64,000 bases of DNA from CAZHJK01 sp964533275. Its GTDB lineage: Bacteria > Bacillota > Clostridia > Eubacteriales > Garciellaceae. The DNA lies in contig CAZHJK010000008.1 in assembly GCA_964533275.1 (NCBI GenBank), positions 1-64,000 of the forward strand, written 5' to 3'. Shown piece after piece: positions 60,750 through 64,000 of this stretch. The notes beneath the pieces were generated by a model that saw only the letters and a program-made list of their open reading frames with translations, did no database searches and was not told the origin of the DNA. Each line of letters starts with the position of its first letter. Position 1 is the stretch's first letter. The position numbers were made by a program, and so were the translations under genes.

Positions 60750-62660
60750 CTATAATTCAATATAATTATAATCACAATTATAATCATCCAAATACTTCTT
60801 TTCTCTTGTCTGACTGCTAAAAATTATAATTTGATGCCTTTTAGAAATTTCCTTTAACAAATTCATACTTTCCATAAAGCGATTATTATCAAAATTTATA
60901 AATGGCTCATCTAGAATAATTGTTAATTTAATTGGAAGAGGAGAAAATGCCTGAATCATACTAATTCTTAGGGCAAAATAAAATTGATTAAAAGTTCCTT
61001 TACTTAATTGTTCTATAGGTATTAATTTTTGAGATTTTGGCTCTAAGGTTTTAATTTGATATTTTTCATCTATTTTAATAGTATGATACTTTTTGGTGAT
61101 TTTATATATATTTTCTTCGGTTTTTTTAATTATGTCTGGTAACCATTTAGATTTTCCATGTTTTTCTATTGTATTAAGAGTAGAAATAGCTATATCAATT
61201 GCCTGAATATTCTCCTCATAATCTTCTATTGTCTTTTTTAAATTATTTATGTCCCTTTCTATTTGTTCTAATTTAAAGGGATCCCAATTATTCTCCTGAA
61301 TTCTAATCTCGTAAGATGTTTTTTCTGTAATTAAATCAAATTTCTCTTTTTCTAATTTCTTTAATTCTATTTCTACTTCATATTTATTTTTATTAGAAAT
61401 TACTATGTTTTCAACTTCTATATGGTAGATCTTATTTTTCAATTGTTCTATAGTATATTCCCTTGTCTCATCATCTATTTTTTCTTGTAAATGCTTTAAT
61501 TCATACACAGCATCCTGATATTGATTAACTTTTTCCAACATATTAAATAGGCATTCTTCATTTTTATAAGCATATCTCATTTTAAATATATATGAAATAT
61601 TTAAAATAATGCTTATACCTAATATGGGAATTTGTAGTGAAAATTTAGGTGATATACCTATCCAAATTGCTATAATTATATATATAAAAAACATTACTAT
61701 AACATTTACTAATAATCTTTTGATTTTTATTTTGTTTTCTTTTCTTTGATTATTAATAACTTCTATGGAACTTTCTTTTATATTATCAGCAAAATTCTCA
61801 GTAATATAAACTATCAAATCTTGTTTTTGATTCATGTAATTCTCTATAATGTGTATTTTTTTCTCAATACTTTTATTGTCTAGTATTTTTATTTGTATTT
61901 CAAGTTTTCTTTTTTCTTCATTTATCTTGTCTAATTTATTTATAACTTCTCGTAAAGATTGTTGATAATCACTATTTAACTTCATTTTATATTCTAATTC
62001 ATATTTCGTTCTTATTTCTTTCCTTAACTTTTCATAATTACTGCCTAATATCTTATTTTTATTATTGGGTGTACCTATTTCTTTTTTCCTTTTTTCTAAT
62101 TGATTTATTGCCTCTCTTATGGTTTTTTCTCCTTGTTCACCTTCCACAGCATAAATAGTTTTGCCCAATATTTCCTCAAGAACATTTTCATTTTTTTTAT
62201 TTAATTGCGCTTCCATATCATTTTGTGGTACATATATAGAGTTTTTAAAAATTCTTTCACTTAATCCTATTTGTTCATCAAAGAATTGCAATTCCTTACG
62301 AGCATCATACTTAAAGGAATCTGTAATTTCTTTTCCAGTACTTTCTATATATATTTTTGTTTCCTCAAAATCATCATGAAAATTTCTTTCTACTCTAAAG
62401 TCTTCCTCATTTAATGAATATTGTAAAGTGCCTTGGTAAAGAGTGTGGTCCCATGGTTTGTTGTAATTATGGGAATTTGTATAAATCCTTCTCTTAACAC
62501 CATATTTTTTTTGTCCATATAGCATATTAAAAATAAATTCTGCCAAAGTAGACTTACCAGATTCATTATTCCCAGATATTAAATTAATAGTAGGACCAAA
62601 TGTAATCTTTGCGTCAATAAATTTCCCAAAGGCTTTAAGGTATGCGCTTTTTAACTTCAT
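60750..62660 (-). CDS. AAA family ATPase, YhaN-like (SbcC-related)
   Basis: 636 aa. Walker A GNNESGKSTLAEFIFNMLYG near residue 30, long coiled coils (about 165-260 and 380-500), ABC signature EQLSKGTFNQFYFALR near 560 and Walker B LTIILDEPFINFDNN near 592. A hydrophobic pair of helices (about residues 305-350) lies between the coils, suggesting membrane association as in B. subtilis YhaN, which is notably longer. It directly follows the YhaO-like nuclease by 5 bp and likely forms an SbcCD-like DNA repair complex. Confidence 0.88.
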   Translation of the reverse strand: MKLKSAYLKAFGKFIDAKITFGPTINLISGNNESGKSTLAEFIFNMLYGQKKYGVKRRIYTNSHNYNKPWDHTLYQGTLQYSLNEEDFRVERNFHDDFEETKIYIESTGKEITDSFKYDARKELQFFDEQIGLSERIFKNSIYVPQNDMEAQLNKKNENVLEEILGKTIYAVEGEQGEKTIREAINQLEKRKKEIGTPNNKNKILGSNYEKLRKEIRTKYELEYKMKLNSDYQQSLREVINKLDKINEEKRKLEIQIKILDNKSIEKKIHIIENYMNQKQDLIVYITENFADNIKESSIEVINNQRKENKIKIKRLLVNVIVMFFIYIIIAIWIGISPKFSLQIPILGISIILNISYIFKMRYAYKNEECLFNMLEKVNQYQDAVYELKHLQEKIDDETREYTIEQLKNKIYHIEVENIVISNKNKYEVEIELKKLEKEKFDLITEKTSYEIRIQENNWDPFKLEQIERDINNLKKTIEDYEENIQAIDIAISTLNTIEKHGKSKWLPDIIKKTEENIYKITKKYHTIKIDEKYQIKTLEPKSQKLIPIEQLSKGTFNQFYFALRISMIQAFSPLPIKLTIILDEPFINFDNNRFMESMNLLKEISKRHQIIIFSSQTREKKYLDDYNCDYNYIEL

Positions 62661-62665
62661 ATATT

Positions 62666-63793
62666 TTATACCTCACCCCTTAAAACTTTAGTACCAATTT
62701 CCATTGCTTTTTTTAAAATTTTTATTTGTTTTTCATCTTTTTCTATTTGTAATTTATTATGGATTTCTAGAATATAAGAAGATAATAATGTATCACCGTA
62801 AATTAATTTATCTATATCATAATTTGGTTTTGTATTATCTTCAATTTGTATGTAATATGCAATATCTTTAAATTGTCTTTCAAAAAAGTCTATAGATAAT
62901 CCTAATTCCCAAGAATAATAACCAGTCAACCTTATAGAAAATAAATTTATTTCTGGACAATAAGGGGCAATTTCTTTAATTACCTTTTTTTTAATCTCCT
63001 GTATATTAACAGCATTCGTAATATCCACATCTAAACTATAATATTGTCTATTAGAAATAGGTAGAATTGAAATAGTATTTTTCTCCTTAGTTATTTCCCC
63101 TATGATAATACCATGTTTTCCTAATTCATCAAAACCTAAAGGTTCCGGACTACCAGGATAAGCAGCAATCACTTTTCCATATATATCATTAAACTTTTTA
63201 TGCTGATGATAATGCCCTAAAGCAATATAATCAAAACCGCTATGCGCTAAATCAGAGTGATTAAAGGGTATATATTTTGATTGTTTTCTAGGTGCTAATG
63301 TCATATCACTACCATGCAACATTAATATATTAATTTTTCTTGATGGATTAATATTTAAATTTTCTAATAATGCTCTGCTTTCCTCTTGATATCCAAAACC
63401 TATTCCATGTACCGCAACATCTAAATCCTTTAAATTTACTTTTTCGTATTCATCTGTAAATATAAATATATTTTTATTCCATTGATAACTCTTATAAAAA
63501 TGTAGCATGTGATAAGGGTCATGATTTCCTGGCAATATAAAAACATGTGTATTATCTAATTCTCCAAATCTTTGATTTACATAGTGGATAGTACTTGATT
63601 GTATATATCTTTGTTCAAATAAATCTCCTGAAACGAGTAATAGTTCTACCCTTTCCTTTTTGGCTGTTTCTATAATTTTGTCAAAGGTTTCTAGTAAATC
63701 CCTTTGTCTCTCCATAATTATATCATATGGTAAAATACCAGTTGTAAAACCATTGTCTAAATGTAAATCTGCAGTATGAAGAATTTTTACCAT
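62666..63793 (-). CDS. Metallophosphoesterase, YhaO-like DNA repair exonuclease (SbcD-related)
   Basis: 375 aa. Calcineurin-type motifs in order: LHTADLHLDNGF near residue 6, LLVSGDLFEQ near 54, ILPGNHDPYH near 86, ILMLHGSDM near 154 and DYIALGHYHQHK near 186. The C-terminal part (after about 260) is less conserved. Together with the downstream ATPase it resembles the Mre11-Rad50/SbcCD pair. Confidence 0.9.
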   Translation of the reverse strand: MVKILHTADLHLDNGFTTGILPYDIIMERQRDLLETFDKIIETAKKERVELLLVSGDLFEQRYIQSSTIHYVNQRFGELDNTHVFILPGNHDPYHMLHFYKSYQWNKNIFIFTDEYEKVNLKDLDVAVHGIGFGYQEESRALLENLNINPSRKINILMLHGSDMTLAPRKQSKYIPFNHSDLAHSGFDYIALGHYHQHKKFNDIYGKVIAAYPGSPEPLGFDELGKHGIIIGEITKEKNTISILPISNRQYYSLDVDITNAVNIQEIKKKVIKEIAPYCPEINLFSIRLTGYYSWELGLSIDFFERQFKDIAYYIQIEDNTKPNYDIDKLIYGDTLLSSYILEIHNKLQIEKDEKQIKILKKAMEIGTKVLRGEV

Positions 63794-63857
63794 GATTATT
63801 CACCTCTTTACCTTTAATAACTAAAAAGAAAATGTGAAAAAGAGTATAAATATAAAA

Positions 63858-63887
63858 AATAATCCTGCAGTAAGACACAGGATTATT
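63858..63887 (-). terminator. Terminator after the Fur-family gene
   Basis: Perfect 10-bp AATAATCCTG/CAGGATTATT stem with a 10-base loop and TTTT tail on the minus strand, overlapping the stop codon. Confidence 0.9.
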
Positions 63888-64000
63888 TATCCTTGCATTT
63901 TTTGCAATAACCAAATAGCTTCAAAGTGTGATTAGTAACTTCAAATCCTTTTTTTCTTTTTACTTCCTGTTCTAACTCCTCTAATAAATCATCATCCATT
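63883..64000 (-). CDS. Fur family transcriptional regulator (C-terminal fragment, cut by window edge)
   Basis: Only the last 39 codons lie in the window; the start is beyond the right edge. The peptide ends GFEVTNHTLKLFGYC then KKCKDK, which is the usual C-terminus of Fur/PerR/Zur proteins: the GF-x-x-x-x-H-x-L-x-x-x-G block followed by a Cys-x-x-Cys pair that binds structural zinc. Which metal or peroxide it senses cannot be told from this part. Confidence 0.8.
   Translation of the reverse strand, partial: MDDDLLEELEQEVKRKKGFEVTNHTLKLFGYCKKCKDK

Noticed and set aside
63723..63914. 63-codon minus-strand frame at the right edge
   Set aside because: It crosses the Fur-gene stop, its terminator and the yhaO start in another frame; the real coding sequence here is the Fur fragment.
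1..64000. tRNA, rRNA, CRISPR, insertion sequence or prophage
   Set aside because: No cloverleaf, repeat-spacer array, transposase, integrase or phage gene is visible; genes are collinear and fit conserved clostridial order.

Overview
This is a gene-dense, AT-rich stretch of a low-GC, endospore-forming member of the Bacillota, class Clostridia. The evidence is the set of sporulation genes (spo0A, spoIVB, spoIIGA-sigE, sigK, the eight-gene spoIIIA operon, spoVD), a MurE of the meso-diaminopimelate type (DNPR motif), a CD1247-type clostridial protein and an Asp23 protein. Gene order resembles the Tissierella/Alkaliphilus side of the class, but I cannot fix the genus. Every gene runs on the minus strand, so transcription goes from high to low coordinates. 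I see no tRNA, rRNA, insertion sequence, prophage or CRISPR array.

From the right edge: the tail of a Fur-family regulator; a YhaO/YhaN nuclease-ATPase pair; RNase J; cardiolipin synthase; a two-gene LysO exporter; mltG; trmR-trhP (wobble-uridine modification); a sporulation-type penicillin-binding protein, sigK and yqeG. Next comes a complete type IV pilus locus (pilB, pilT, pilC, pilA, pilD, four minor-pilin genes, pilM, pilN, pilO; 39.5-50.1 kb). A class I cyclic-di-GMP riboswitch lies directly before pilA, and PilB carries N-terminal repeats of the c-di-GMP-binding MshEN type, so the second messenger could act on both pilin expression and the extension motor.

The middle holds aroK, a TIM-barrel protein, aroQ, efp, a CD1247-like protein, spoIIIAA-AH (forespore-mother cell channel) and asp23. 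Then follows nusB-folD-xseA-xseB-ispA-PAP2-tlyA, and nadK-argR-recN, spoIVB and spo0A. Near-perfect sigma-H promoter matches lie before both nadK and spo0A. PduL and lgt lead into the division and cell-wall (dcw) cluster: mraZ (with three 10-bp-phased MraZ boxes), rsmH, ftsL, spoVD, murE, murF, mraY, murD, ftsW, murA, ftsQ, two DUF881 genes, sbp, ftsZ, then spoIIGA-sigE. dxs, murG, murB, murC and ftsA are absent from places where related clusters often carry them.

The least explained sequences are two structured leaders inside the dcw cluster. The one before murE has a potential pseudoknot. The one before ftsQ has stacked hairpins and a 15-bp inverted repeat over a promoter -10. Intergenic space is otherwise short. 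The two gaps over 300 bases (1690-2029 and 45837-46147) hold, respectively, the ftsZ terminator with a spoIIGA promoter, and the pilA riboswitch.
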